Origin: a virus
Length of the DNA: 44,546 nt
IMG/VR virus record: IMGVR_UViG_3300008107_005346
Location: 1-44,546 of that record
Reading direction: 5' to 3' (one strand)
Both the position numbers and the translations under genes were made by a program. Below are positions 31,044-39,238 of the stretch, piece by piece. The notes under the pieces are model-generated. The model was not told the DNA's origin, ran no database searches, and saw only the letters and a list, made by a program, of their open reading frames with translations. Every line of letters begins with the position of its first letter. Position 1 is the stretch's first letter.

Positions 31044-31049
31044 TAAATA
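31042..31049 (+). promoter_or_regulatory. T4-late-like promoter element (AATAAATA)
   Basis: AATAAATA ends at 31049, immediately before the left arm of a hairpin that covers the next start codon. A transcript from it would begin around 31055-31057, inside that arm, and so would lack most of the hairpin. Confidence 0.5.
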
Positions 31050-31082
31050 AACTACGTATATAAACAAGGATACGTAGTTTAT
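31047..31082 (+). promoter_or_regulatory. Hairpin covering the ribosome binding site and start codon
   Basis: The arms 31047-31059 and 31070-31082 are perfectly complementary for 13 bases (core ACTACGTA/TACGTAGT) around a 10-base loop that contains most of the AAGGA ribosome binding site. The right arm extends into the ATG at 31081. A read-through transcript would fold and mask initiation, while a late transcript starting inside the left arm would not. Confidence 0.6.
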
Positions 31083-31374
31083 GAGTAGACCAAAGCCAAA
31101 AATACTATTAGAAAGTACAAATAAAAAGAACTACAAAACTGAACAGGTTTTAGAGAGTGATGCCATTTGGGCTGTTTTTTATAAAGGTCAACCAGTCAAT
31201 TTAAAAACCACTAGTATGGTTAGTAGTTATCCTGGACCTAAATATAAAAAAGTATCTTTTAGTAATCCTGGTCATGCACACAATCTTTCTAACAAATTGA
31301 ACAAAATGTTTGAATGCAAAGATTTTTGTGTGTACAAATTAACAACTGGTGAACCAGTTAATGAACAAGACTGA
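31081..31374 (+). CDS. Small basic protein, 97 aa, probably translated only from late transcripts
   Basis: The sequence MSRPKPKILLESTNKKNYKT is followed by a beta-rich core (DAIWAVFYKGQPVNLKTTSM, YKKVSFSNPGHAHNLSNKL) and a C-terminal CKDFCVYKLTTGEPV with two Cys. The start codon lies in a hairpin next to a late-type promoter, suggesting late expression. I recall the family as a common unknown in marine T4-like phages. Function unknown. Confidence 0.74.
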   Translation: MSRPKPKILLESTNKKNYKTEQVLESDAIWAVFYKGQPVNLKTTSMVSSYPGPKYKKVSFSNPGHAHNLSNKLNKMFECKDFCVYKLTTGEPVNEQD

Positions 31375-31753
31375 TATCACTAAAGCATTAATTTCAAACG
31401 ACGAAAATTATAGCAGTGACCCAAAATATTTTAATATGCTTTATAGAGCATGGTGGGTAAACTGGCGTTCTGCTGAAGATAGAAGATTTAGACTATCAGA
31501 CAAGGGATACAAATACTTTAACACCAATGCTGAAATAAAATTTTACCAAATTAGATTTCCAATTGGGTTAGTAATCACTAACAAAATGATCATTGATTTG
31601 GACAGATTTATTGATTGTCCCTACTACTTGACCAATGAAGAAATTTTGGTAACCCATGAAAAAACTGCACTACAACTAGTGTTATTTGATGGTGATCTCA
31701 CCAAATTTGGGCGAGCAAAACGAGCAACACGACAAAGAAACTTGAAGAAGTAG
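31361..31753 (+). CDS. Unknown conserved protein, 130 aa
   Basis: The ATG at 31361 (MNKTDITKALISNDENYSSD) is preferred; a GTG at 31349 would add four residues. The protein has conserved-looking aromatic/charged blocks (FNMLYRAWWVNWRSAEDRRF, RLSDKGYKYF, IIDLDRFIDCPYYLTNEEIL, KTALQLVLFDGDLTKFGRAK) and a basic C-terminus. It resembles phage proteins of unknown role. Overlap with the previous gene is 14 bases. A sigma70-like promoter for the next gene begins just after its stop. Confidence 0.75.
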   Translation: MNKTDITKALISNDENYSSDPKYFNMLYRAWWVNWRSAEDRRFRLSDKGYKYFNTNAEIKFYQIRFPIGLVITNKMIIDLDRFIDCPYYLTNEEILVTHEKTALQLVLFDGDLTKFGRAKRATRQRNLKK

Positions 31754-31782
31754 TTGACTTTTTGTCCTACTGGCATTACAAT
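31754..31782 (+). promoter_or_regulatory. Sigma70-like promoter for the MoxR-like gene
   Basis: TTGACT (31754-31759), a 17-base spacer and TACAAT (31777-31782), 44 bases before the ATG at 31827. The same architecture as the clamp promoter but without the CCTAAATAAT spacer. Confidence 0.7.
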
Positions 31783-31826
31783 ATAAAGACAGTAAACATT
31801 TAATTCTGTTTTTAGAAAGGTAACAA

Positions 31827-32912
31827 ATGGCAAAGAGCGAAATTAGTGCAAATCGTACAGTCACCCCTAACGAGGCTAAAAAGTCAATACGTAGAGCTAT
31901 TAAGAAACAACGTCCTATTTTTATGTGGGGTGCGCCTGGTATTGGCAAGTCGGACATTGTTCGACAGATTGCAAATGAAAATGGACGTAACGTAATTGAC
32001 GTTCGTTTACCTCTTTGGGAACCTACCGATATTAAAGGTATTCCATATTACAACGCTGTTGAAAATACTATGAGTTGGGCTCCTCCAGCTGAACTTCCTA
32101 GTGACCCAGAATGCACCGACGTATTGTTTTTGGACGAACTTAATGCGGCTCCTCCTAGTGTACAAGCGGCGGCTTATCAGCTTATTTTGAATCGTCGTGT
32201 AGGTACTTATGTACTGCCAAAAGGTGTTAGCATTGTTGCCGCAGGTAACCGTGAAACTGATAAAGGTGTTACTTATCGTATGCCAGCTCCGTTGGCTAAC
32301 CGTTTTGTTCACTTGGAATTGCGTGTAGACTTTGATGACTGGAATCAGTGGGCCACTTCAAACAAAATACACAAGGACGTTGCTGGTTATCTAAACTATG
32401 CAAAACAAGACTTGTACGACTTTGATCCTAAATCCGCAAGTCGTTCATTTGCTACTCCACGCACTTGGTCATTTGTTAGCGAATTGTTAGACGAAGATGA
32501 TGACGATATTGGTACATTGACTGATTTGGTTGCAGGATGTGTTGGTGAAGGTCTTGCTGTTAAGTTTATGGCACACCGTAAGATTTCTGGTCAGTTGCCT
32601 AACCCATCTGAAATCCTCGATGGCAAAGTAAAAGAGTTGAAAATTAAAGAAATTTCAGCGATGTATTCTTTGACTATTGGCATGTGCTATGAGCTTGATG
32701 AGCGTCATAATAAGAAAGCCAAAGATTGGGATAGCATGGCAGACAACTTCTTCCGTTTTATGATGGACAATTTCCCAACTGAGATTGTTGTTATGGGCGC
32801 AAAAACTGCTCTTACTAACTTCCAACTGCCATTTGATCCAGCTGAAATGAAGAACTTTGATGAGTTCCATGATCGTTTTGGCAAGTATGTTATTACTGCC
32901 CTTGAAAAATAA
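31827..32912 (+). CDS. MoxR-type AAA+ ATPase
   Basis: The 361-residue protein has Walker A GAPGIGKS (about 35-42), Walker B VLFLDELNAAPPSVQ, sensor 1 IVAAGNRETD and arginine-finger region PLANRFVHLEL, all typical of MoxR/RavA/CoxD ATPases. Such ATPases pair with a VWA-domain protein to activate or assemble metal-containing complexes. The following gene here is exactly such a VWA protein, under its own promoter. AGAAAGG precedes the ATG. The role in phage infection is unknown. Confidence 0.87.
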   Translation: MAKSEISANRTVTPNEAKKSIRRAIKKQRPIFMWGAPGIGKSDIVRQIANENGRNVIDVRLPLWEPTDIKGIPYYNAVENTMSWAPPAELPSDPECTDVLFLDELNAAPPSVQAAAYQLILNRRVGTYVLPKGVSIVAAGNRETDKGVTYRMPAPLANRFVHLELRVDFDDWNQWATSNKIHKDVAGYLNYAKQDLYDFDPKSASRSFATPRTWSFVSELLDEDDDDIGTLTDLVAGCVGEGLAVKFMAHRKISGQLPNPSEILDGKVKELKIKEISAMYSLTIGMCYELDERHNKKAKDWDSMADNFFRFMMDNFPTEIVVMGAKTALTNFQLPFDPAEMKNFDEFHDRFGKYVITALEK

Positions 32913-32926
32913 AGTGCAAAAATAAC

Positions 32927-32954
32927 AAAGAAGGGGCTGAAAAGCCCTTTCTTT
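32927..32954 (+). terminator. Rho-independent terminator with GAAA tetraloop
   Basis: AAAGAAGGGGCT (32927-32938) pairs with AGCCCTTTCTTT (32943-32954), with one G-T pair, around a stable GAAA loop. The T-rich right arm ends in CTTTTAT. It separates the MoxR-like gene from the VWA-gene promoter. Confidence 0.8.
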
Positions 32955-32956
32955 TA

Positions 32957-32985
32957 TAGACTTTTTCATATTTTTATGCTAAAAT
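32957..32985 (+). promoter_or_regulatory. Sigma70-like promoter for the VWA gene
   Basis: TAGACT (32957-32962), a 17-base spacer and TAAAAT (32980-32985), directly after the terminator and 29 bases before the ATG at 33015, which has an AGAAAGG ribosome binding site. Confidence 0.62.
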
Positions 32986-33014
32986 ATACTATATAAACGT
33001 AAGAAAGGTAACAC

Positions 33015-34286
33015 ATGTCCGCTACTGTAATGAAAGACGAGAACAATAAGAAAGTTCTTGAAAAGCGAGAATACACTACTAAAGAGAAAAATGATGCAAT
33101 TGAAAAGCTCATTACAGCTCGTGTAGGATTACTTCTACGCCAACCTTTCTTTGGCAATTTAGCTACTCGTTTACAACTTATTGATGCTAGTGAATGGTGT
33201 CCTACTGCCGCCACTGATGGGCGTAATTTTTATTACAACATTGACTTTGTTAAAAAGCTCAGTGCAAAACAATGCGAGTTTCTTTTTGGTCATGAAACAT
33301 TGCACAATGTATTTGATCACCTTACACGTCGATTAGACAGAGATCCAAGATTTTTTAACTATGCTTGTGACTTTGCTGTTAACCAAATTTTAGTTGACGA
33401 ACGCATTGGTGAAAAAATTGACCAAGTGCAAATTTGCTTGGACTCTAAATACCGTGGCAAAAGCGCAGAAGAAATTTATGATGACTTGATGAAGAATGTT
33501 AAGTTTGTTGATGCTGATGAGTTCCTAAAACAACTTGGCGAACTTCTTGATGACCATATGGACTGGGATGAAGAAGGCGATCCCAGAGATGGTGAAGGCG
33601 GAGACAAAGATAGCAACGGTGCTCCCAAATATAGTAAAGAAGAATTGAAAAAAATTCGAGATGAATTAAAGGAAGCAATGGTTGCGGCTGCTCAGGCGGC
33701 TGGTGCAGGTCGAGTCCCTGTAGGTGTTCAACGTCTTCTTAAAGATCTCACAGAACCAAAAATGGATTGGCGTCAATTGTTACGTATGAATATTCAAAGT
33801 ATTCTTCGTAGCAATTATAGTTTTATGCGTCCAAGCCGAAAAGGTTGGCATACTGGTGCAGTTTTGCCAGGTATGCTAAATGATGAAACTATCGATATCT
33901 GTATTGGTATTGATATGTCTGGTTCAATTGGTGATGCTCAAGCCAAAGACTTCTTAAGTGAAGTTAAGGGAATTATGGACGAGTATGTTGACTATAATAT
34001 CCAACTTTGGTGCTTTGATACTGAAGTATATAACTATGCCAAATTTAGTGCTGATAATGGTCAGGATTTAGATTCTTACGAAATTAAAGGTGGCGGCGGT
34101 ACTGATTTTGACTGTAATTATAACTTCATGAAAGAGCAAGGGATTGAACCTAAGAAATTTGTAATGTTTACTGACGGATATCCATGCGGAAGCTGGGGAG
34201 ATGAAGACTACTGTGATACATTGTTCATTATTCACGGACCAGAAGAAATAAAATCTCCATTCGGTCAGTACGCACATTATAAATAA
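33015..34286 (+). CDS. VWA-domain protein with metallopeptidase-like N-terminal domain
   Basis: The 423-residue protein begins with a zincin-like domain: FLFGHETLHNVFDHLTRRL carries HETLH (93-97) and FNYACDFAVNQIL follows, as in VWA-associated DUF2201-like proteins. An acidic linker (DDHMDWDEEGDPRDGEGG) leads to a VWA domain with the MIDAS motif DMSGS (from about residue 300), a Thr in GGGGTDFDCNY and FTDGYP. This pairs with the MoxR-like ATPase just upstream, as in chaperone-like modules for metal-protein assembly. Whether the HExxH is catalytic is not known. Confidence 0.85.
   Translation: MSATVMKDENNKKVLEKREYTTKEKNDAIEKLITARVGLLLRQPFFGNLATRLQLIDASEWCPTAATDGRNFYYNIDFVKKLSAKQCEFLFGHETLHNVFDHLTRRLDRDPRFFNYACDFAVNQILVDERIGEKIDQVQICLDSKYRGKSAEEIYDDLMKNVKFVDADEFLKQLGELLDDHMDWDEEGDPRDGEGGDKDSNGAPKYSKEELKKIRDELKEAMVAAAQAAGAGRVPVGVQRLLKDLTEPKMDWRQLLRMNIQSILRSNYSFMRPSRKGWHTGAVLPGMLNDETIDICIGIDMSGSIGDAQAKDFLSEVKGIMDEYVDYNIQLWCFDTEVYNYAKFSADNGQDLDSYEIKGGGGTDFDCNYNFMKEQGIEPKKFVMFTDGYPCGSWGDEDYCDTLFIIHGPEEIKSPFGQYAHYK
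34278..34285 (+). promoter_or_regulatory. T4-late promoter (perfect TATAAATA)
   Basis: TATAAATA is an exact match to the T4 late -10 element. It overlaps the VWA stop and lies 16 bases before the ATG at 34302. The bases after it (AACTGCGTA) closely resemble those after the 31042 element (AACTACGTA). A small inverted repeat TACGCA/TGCGTA (34269-34294) frames it. Confidence 0.65.
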
Positions 34287-34301
34287 ACTGCGTAGATTAT
34301 T

Positions 34302-34592
34302 ATGCCACTGAAAAATGGTACACTGAATCCTTTAAACGTTTTGGACTATCGAGTAGTACATCGTATTCCAAAGCATTTTGAAAGTGTCTATGTTGATGTA
34401 GATTGTGATAAACCTACATTAACAAGATGGATTTATACAAACCTAAATAGTAGGTTTTGTGTGCAATCAGAGCTTAATATATCTAATGGAAATTTTATGA
34501 CAGAGTCAACTAAAATTGGATTTGAAGATCCAAGAGAATTGACAATGTTCATGCTTACATGCCCATATTTAGAAAATAGGAGAAATAAATGA
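34302..34592 (+). CDS. Small unknown protein, 96 aa
   Basis: MPLKNGTLNPLNVLDYRVVH is followed by an alternating beta pattern (FESVYVDVDCDKPTLTRWIY) and MFMLTCPYLENRRNK. Downstream of a perfect late-type promoter, it is probably expressed late. No family recognised; the end overlaps the next start by 4 bases. Confidence 0.72.
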   Translation: MPLKNGTLNPLNVLDYRVVHRIPKHFESVYVDVDCDKPTLTRWIYTNLNSRFCVQSELNISNGNFMTESTKIGFEDPRELTMFMLTCPYLENRRNK

Positions 34593-34849
34593 GTGAGCAA
34601 ACTGAAGTACAAGCAACAGAAACTGTAGCAACAACCGCTGAAGCAACACCAGCACCAGCAGCCGCACCTGATCTAACTGTTAACGATCTGCAAGCACTAC
34701 GTACTATTATTGACGTTGCAAGTCAACGTGGTACATTCAAAGCAGGCGAACTAGCAAGTGTTGGTCAAGTGTACAATCGTTTAGAAGCTTTTCTAAACCA
34801 TATTGCACCTGCTAAAACTGACGGCGCCGCTGAAGCGCCAAAACAATAA
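34589..34849 (+). CDS. Ala/Thr/Pro-tailed small protein, 86 aa
   Basis: A low-complexity N-terminal third rich in Ala, Thr, Glu and Pro (TETVATTAEATPAPAAAP) precedes a helical domain LTVNDLQALRTIIDVASQRG and ELASVGQVYNRLEAFLNHI. It resembles small conserved proteins of marine T4-like phages with unknown role, possibly virion-associated. GGAGAAATA precedes the ATG. Confidence 0.73.
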   Translation: MSEQTEVQATETVATTAEATPAPAAAPDLTVNDLQALRTIIDVASQRGTFKAGELASVGQVYNRLEAFLNHIAPAKTDGAAEAPKQ

Positions 34850-34859
34850 GGAAAATAAA

Positions 34860-35444
34860 ATGAAACACGTCGGAAAAATGAAAAATAATGACGCCCCAGT
34901 TGTCATTGTTTTTCGAACTATTCCGGGTGATCCACACAATTGTCTTGTGGTGGGTACCCAAGGGCTGGGGCCCACCCATCACGATGCATTGATGACCGAG
35001 ATACAAACTCCAGAATCACAAGGTGCATTCGAGTTAGCTACAATTCTTGCAACACGTAGATTCCCAGATAACAGCGAGATGTTGGCTTGGTTGCATTTTA
35101 ATAAGAAACTTAGAAAAATAGCAACTAAAGATGTTATTGTAACTCCAACACCAAGTCAGTCAATTTCTTTAGATGAATTGAACAAACTTATTGCGGAACA
35201 AAAAGGTATATCTTTAGAAGAGCTAGCTGGTGGTAAGAAGACTGAAATTACTGAAATTGCACAAATTACAGAAACTCCAGTTGCCAATATTGCTGGCGAA
35301 GTTGAAGTGTTAGATGATACTAAGTTAGCCAAAAGTCTACGTAGTCAAGCAGATTCTTTGTTTAAGGAAGCACAAACTTTACGTAAACAAGCAGACGATT
35401 TAGATCCTCCAAAGAAGAAAACTGCCAAAGCTGTAGAAGCTTAA
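34860..35444 (+). CDS. Unknown conserved protein, 194 aa
   Basis: The ATG at 34860 has AAGGA upstream (34848-34852) and gives MKHVGKMKNNDAPVVIVFRT; an upstream in-frame ATG at 34803 lies inside the previous gene. The N-terminal domain (VVIVFRTIPGDPHNCLVVGT and FELATILATRRFPDNSEMLA) is followed by a linker and a C-terminal coiled coil (AKSLRSQADSLFKEAQTLRK). I recall it as a frequent unknown of marine T4-like phages. Function unknown. Confidence 0.76.
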   Translation: MKHVGKMKNNDAPVVIVFRTIPGDPHNCLVVGTQGLGPTHHDALMTEIQTPESQGAFELATILATRRFPDNSEMLAWLHFNKKLRKIATKDVIVTPTPSQSISLDELNKLIAEQKGISLEELAGGKKTEITEIAQITETPVANIAGEVEVLDDTKLAKSLRSQADSLFKEAQTLRKQADDLDPPKKKTAKAVEA

Positions 35445-35455
35445 AGGGGGCAGTT

Positions 35456-35809
35456 ATTTCTAATACTTTTCCTAGAAGAGTTAGGATAGTATCTGGCTTG
35501 GATGCAAATTGGCGGGAGATTTTGGAAGACGTGTCGTTACGTGCTATCCCGATTAAATACATTGCAAGCGTAGAACTTGAACTCAAAAACCAAGATACCT
35601 GCTCTATAGATGTGGCATCTAAGTTACGTGACGACTGGTCAGGAAACTTAGAAACTGCTTCAGTAGAACTGGAGAAACTAATTGGCGATGTCCATGAACT
35701 ACACGGCGTTAGCATGGTCGAATACCTGCTAGATTTTGACATGATAAGGAGTGAGGTAAGTTTTACCTCAGCAAAATTAGGAAATGACAACAACAGCAAT
35801 CGTAATTAG
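35456..35809 (+). CDS. Unknown protein with a probable non-ATG (ATT) start, 117 aa
   Basis: The frame contains ISNTFPRRVRIVSGLDANWR before the first listed start (TTG at 35498). The PRRVRIVSGLD segment looks like genuine protein and is open back to the previous gene. A very strong AGGGGG Shine-Dalgarno (35445-35450) lies 5 bases before ATT at 35456, making an ATT (AUU) start the best fit; TTG 35498 (103 residues) is the alternative. The C-terminal part is acidic and helical (LRDDWSGNLETASVELEKLI). Function unknown; overlaps the DHFR gene by 26 bases. Confidence 0.6.
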   Translation: MSNTFPRRVRIVSGLDANWREILEDVSLRAIPIKYIASVELELKNQDTCSIDVASKLRDDWSGNLETASVELEKLIGDVHELHGVSMVEYLLDFDMIRSEVSFTSAKLGNDNNSNRN

Positions 35810-36284
35810 TACAGAAGTAGGAGGCATCGGTATTAATGGCCGTATGCCTTGGCTTGAATTATTTTCAGCTAAAGATGCCTACCAAGAACTTGCCGAAAAT
35901 AATATAGTATTAGTTGGTCGAAAATCTTTTGATTCACATCATCACTTACGTGGCGAAGTAACTTATGTTTATTCTAACAATGTAGACTTTGTAGAAAGTG
36001 ATAATGTAAAAAGAGTTTCAGGATCTGCTGATGATATCATTAGCATGATTAAAGAAACACACCCAGATAAAAATATTATTATTGCAGGCGGTGTTAATGT
36101 GTTCAAAGAATTTTGGGATCACATTGACGATTGGCGTGTAACTATTGTTAAAGAGTTTGTGGTCTACGAAGAAGATATTGATTTAACATCTATTCAATAC
36201 CACTGGAATGATAGACGTCTGCTTGGTGAAGGTGTAGATAACAATCAAAATTTTGAAATTTGGCATTACCGTAAGAAGGTCTAA
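35784..36284 (+). CDS. frd: Dihydrofolate reductase
   Basis: The 166-residue protein shows DHFR features: IGINGRMPW (substrate loop), NNIVLVGRKSFDS (NADPH-binding, GRK/RxS/T region) and KNIIIAGGVNVFKEFW (GG-x-x-hFK pyrophosphate loop). The active-site carboxylate region is divergent (ELFSAKDAYQELAEN). It regenerates tetrahydrofolate from the dihydrofolate that ThyA makes; the thyA gene follows with a one-base overlap. As in T4 (frd-td), the pair supports dTMP synthesis. Confidence 0.85.
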   Translation: MTTTAIVISTEVGGIGINGRMPWLELFSAKDAYQELAENNIVLVGRKSFDSHHHLRGEVTYVYSNNVDFVESDNVKRVSGSADDIISMIKETHPDKNIIIAGGVNVFKEFWDHIDDWRVTIVKEFVVYEEDIDLTSIQYHWNDRRLLGEGVDNNQNFEIWHYRKKV

Positions 36285-37156
36285 TGGATAATTATCACAG
36301 TCTAATATCAAAAATAATCAACGAAGGTTCACTAAAAGAAGATCGAACTGGAGTAGGTACAATTAGTTTATTTGGGGAGCAACTTAGATTTGATTTAAAC
36401 AAAGGCTTCCCTGCAATTACAACCAAAAAGTTAGCATGGAAAGCAGTAGTTAGCGAACTGCTTTGGTTTATTTTAGGTAGTGGTGACGAACGTAAACTTA
36501 AAGAAATTTTACACGGTGACGCAAATAGTGATAAGAAGACTATCTGGTCTGAAAATGCTAGCGCAGATTATTGGGTCAACAAACATCAAAAGAAACATAA
36601 AGACGACTTAGGTAGGATTTATGGAGTACAGTGGCGTACTTGGAGATCTCCAGTCTTTGGAGTTAACAAGATGGGCATTCGACACATTGACCAACTGCAA
36701 CAATTGCTCAAGGGCATCAAAGAAGATCCAAACGGTCGTAGACACATTATCACAGCATGGAATCCAGGAGAGCTTGATTCAATGGCGCTACCGCCTTGCC
36801 ATTGCTTTGCACAATTTTATGTAAACAACGGCAAACTGAGTTGTCAAATGTATCAACGTAGTGCTGACATTTTTCTAGGAGTGCCTTTTAACATCGCATC
36901 GTATGCTTTATTCACTCACATGATTGCTCAATGTTGTGATTTAGAAGTAGGCGAGTTAATCATTACGTTTGGTGATGTGCATTTGTATAATAATCATTTA
37001 GAGCAAGCACAACAGCAACTAGAAAGAGAAGCATTTGATTGTCCTAAACTGGTGTTAAACCCACAAATAAAGGACATTACAAAATTTGCAATGTCCGATA
37101 TTAGTTTAGAAAACTATCAAAGTCACGACGCAATTTCAGCGCCAATGGCTGTTTAA
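36284..37156 (+). CDS. td: Thymidylate synthase (ThyA type)
   Basis: ThyA methylates dUMP to dTMP using methylene-tetrahydrofolate. The 290-residue protein has DRTGVGTISLFGEQLRFDL (N-terminal dUMP/phosphate Arg), DLGRIYGVQWR, the nucleophile in LPPCHCFAQFYV (Cys172), QMYQRSADIFLGVPFNIASY and FGDVHLYNNH. All catalytic elements are intact. No intron interrupts the gene, unlike T4 td. Its stop codon overlaps that of the convergent fibre gene on the other strand. Confidence 0.95.
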   Translation: MDNYHSLISKIINEGSLKEDRTGVGTISLFGEQLRFDLNKGFPAITTKKLAWKAVVSELLWFILGSGDERKLKEILHGDANSDKKTIWSENASADYWVNKHQKKHKDDLGRIYGVQWRTWRSPVFGVNKMGIRHIDQLQQLLKGIKEDPNGRRHIITAWNPGELDSMALPPCHCFAQFYVNNGKLSCQMYQRSADIFLGVPFNIASYALFTHMIAQCCDLEVGELIITFGDVHLYNNHLEQAQQQLEREAFDCPKLVLNPQIKDITKFAMSDISLENYQSHDAISAPMAV

Positions 37157-39207
37157 AGAATCACACACTCCACAAGTTTAACACCTGTATCACTATTAGT
37201 TTCTAAAGCAATAGCAAATACACCGTTAGCATGTGGAACTGACATAACAGCACAACCATTATCAGAGGCGATTAGTTCATCGCCTTTCTTAATGGATCCA
37301 ATTACTTTAACTGGAATACGGCCTTTTAGTGCAACAATGGTTCCGCCTTCTAAACTATCGTTCATTAGATATGCAGGTTTATTACTAACTGCACCAATTG
37401 CACGTTTACCCCACTTACTGGCAGTAACTTCTTTTTCTCCGCCAATCATTAAGACTGTGCCAACTTCGTATTCTGCATCTGCAAGATATTTTTCTGCCAA
37501 GTCAGCATAATTAGCACTAGTAGCAGTACCATGCACAATGTTTACAAATATGTCTGCTGCCGCATCACGTGCAACAATTGTACTTGGAGTGTTTAATACA
37601 GACGGAACTAATCCACCAAGTCTATCTGCGTTAGTGGCAGTACCAGCGATATTTCCTACTTGAATAGATCCGTTAGAATCTCTAACTACAATTGTAAACG
37701 GAGTGTTACTTATCGAAGCAACTCTAGGAACTTGGTTTTGATCTAAAATAGATATTGATTGTTGTGCAGTTCCTAAGAATTGTACAGCTGATAAATTTCC
37801 GTCTGCATCACGCACTGCTACAGTATTTCTATATGGTGTTGGATTAACACTGGAAACTAGTCCTGTATAGTCTGTACTACCAATTCTTAGTTTAGCGGCT
37901 GTTTCAGATACACCAGAAAACGCACCTCTAAAAACTGTACTAGCACCACTCACATCAACTGCTATTTGTTGGTCAACAGGAGCATTTAAATTAACTACAT
38001 TACCATAATGGCTACCGTTAGTTCTTCCATTGAACACTGGTGTTAGGCCACTGATTGTTAAAACTTCTGTGTTGTCATTTTTTACTATATTACCATTTAC
38101 ATTACCTACTAGTCTACCAACAAATCCAGCACTAGCAGATACAGTTGTTCCTTCTACTTTTCCTCTAAATGCCGCATTTCCAACGGGCAATCCAGGGTCA
38201 TCAACTGCAACAAAATTGTTTGCAATAACGTTTTTAATTTTTTTGGTGTTTGTTCCAAGACTAAATGCACTATCAATATCTGGTACTAGACCAGTATTAT
38301 CAAGAGCAATAACTTTTCTAAGTGTTCCAGAAACAGTTACACTTAAACTGAAATTAGATCCAGTTATATTATTAAGATACGCTGTTCCAGCATTGTATCC
38401 TAAAAAGAAATTATCAGAACTTCCTAAAAATAAACCTTTAACATTTGAGAATGAACCGTTTGGATTAAGCGATGGTTCAACTCTAATGGATAAGCTGGTA
38501 TTCATAATTTGATTACCAGATCCTGTATTTTGTACAAAATTAGCCGCAGGAATTTCTATATTGTTTACCAATAATGATTCTGAAGTTTTTGCTACACCGC
38601 CAAATTTAATGTTAGGATAACTTGTTCTTGAAGGTAGCGTGATTCCTTTAAAAATTTTACCAAACCCCGTTATAGGAGTCTGAGTTGAATCAATATCAAA
38701 TTCGTCTTTAGAGAATACAGTAGAAATTGTGTCCTCAAACTGAGAAGCCAATACAGTATGTCTATTACCGCCAGTGTCAATTAATACTTTAGATACAAGT
38801 TGAGCCGCATTAGGATTAACTAATAATGGTCCAATTAACTTGTGTTCAGTGCCGTTATAAGCAAATAGCTGACTTGTTGTAGTATTGAACCATAAGTCGC
38901 CTGCTAATTGTCCTGTTGGAGCTGTTGCACTATGTTCTATAGTACCTAAGGGTTTAAATTCAACTCCATTGTAAATCTTGATCTTTTTAACACTGGTGTC
39001 AAACCAAAGTTGACCAGTTATTTTATTTGTTGGTTCTACAGAATTAGCAAAATTTTCTAGTAGATATACTAAACTCTCATTTAATGATTTTCCGTATCCA
39101 GAATAGTTTTTTCCAGGCAAATTTAAGTCTGTAGAAATGTTATCTACAGAACCATCCTGTATTACAGCTATTGTTTGACCGTTAAATTTCTTTATTGTAT
39201 ATGGCAT
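37153..39207 (-). CDS. Fibre-like structural protein with C-terminal maturation-type domain, 684 aa
   Basis: The N-terminal module (about residues 1-90: YTIKKFNGQTIAVIQDGSVD, LVYLLENFANS, GQLWFDTSVKKIKIYNG) is shared with the two fibre genes upstream on this strand. A second GDLWFNTTTSQLFAYNG copy and long beta-rich repeats (FRGAFSG, AKLRIGSTDY, VVRDSNGSIQVGNIAGTATN) follow. The C-terminal 110 residues (EKYLADAEYEVGTVLMIGGE, RIPVKVIGSIKKGDELIASD) resemble the C-terminal domains of phage fibres that aid trimer maturation or self-cleave (Peptidase G2-like). Likely a receptor-binding or tail-fibre component. Confidence 0.75.
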   Translation of the reverse strand: MPYTIKKFNGQTIAVIQDGSVDNISTDLNLPGKNYSGYGKSLNESLVYLLENFANSVEPTNKITGQLWFDTSVKKIKIYNGVEFKPLGTIEHSATAPTGQLAGDLWFNTTTSQLFAYNGTEHKLIGPLLVNPNAAQLVSKVLIDTGGNRHTVLASQFEDTISTVFSKDEFDIDSTQTPITGFGKIFKGITLPSRTSYPNIKFGGVAKTSESLLVNNIEIPAANFVQNTGSGNQIMNTSLSIRVEPSLNPNGSFSNVKGLFLGSSDNFFLGYNAGTAYLNNITGSNFSLSVTVSGTLRKVIALDNTGLVPDIDSAFSLGTNTKKIKNVIANNFVAVDDPGLPVGNAAFRGKVEGTTVSASAGFVGRLVGNVNGNIVKNDNTEVLTISGLTPVFNGRTNGSHYGNVVNLNAPVDQQIAVDVSGASTVFRGAFSGVSETAAKLRIGSTDYTGLVSSVNPTPYRNTVAVRDADGNLSAVQFLGTAQQSISILDQNQVPRVASISNTPFTIVVRDSNGSIQVGNIAGTATNADRLGGLVPSVLNTPSTIVARDAAADIFVNIVHGTATSANYADLAEKYLADAEYEVGTVLMIGGEKEVTASKWGKRAIGAVSNKPAYLMNDSLEGGTIVALKGRIPVKVIGSIKKGDELIASDNGCAVMSVPHANGVFAIALETNSDTGVKLVECVIL

Positions 39208-39238
39208 GTCAACTCTCAGTTATTTCTAATATTTACCA

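Noticed and set aside
38030-38512. Plus-strand ORFs of up to 160 aa within the fibre genes
   Set aside because: They lie opposite clearly coding minus-strand fibre sequence, with hydrophobic low-quality translations and no start signals.
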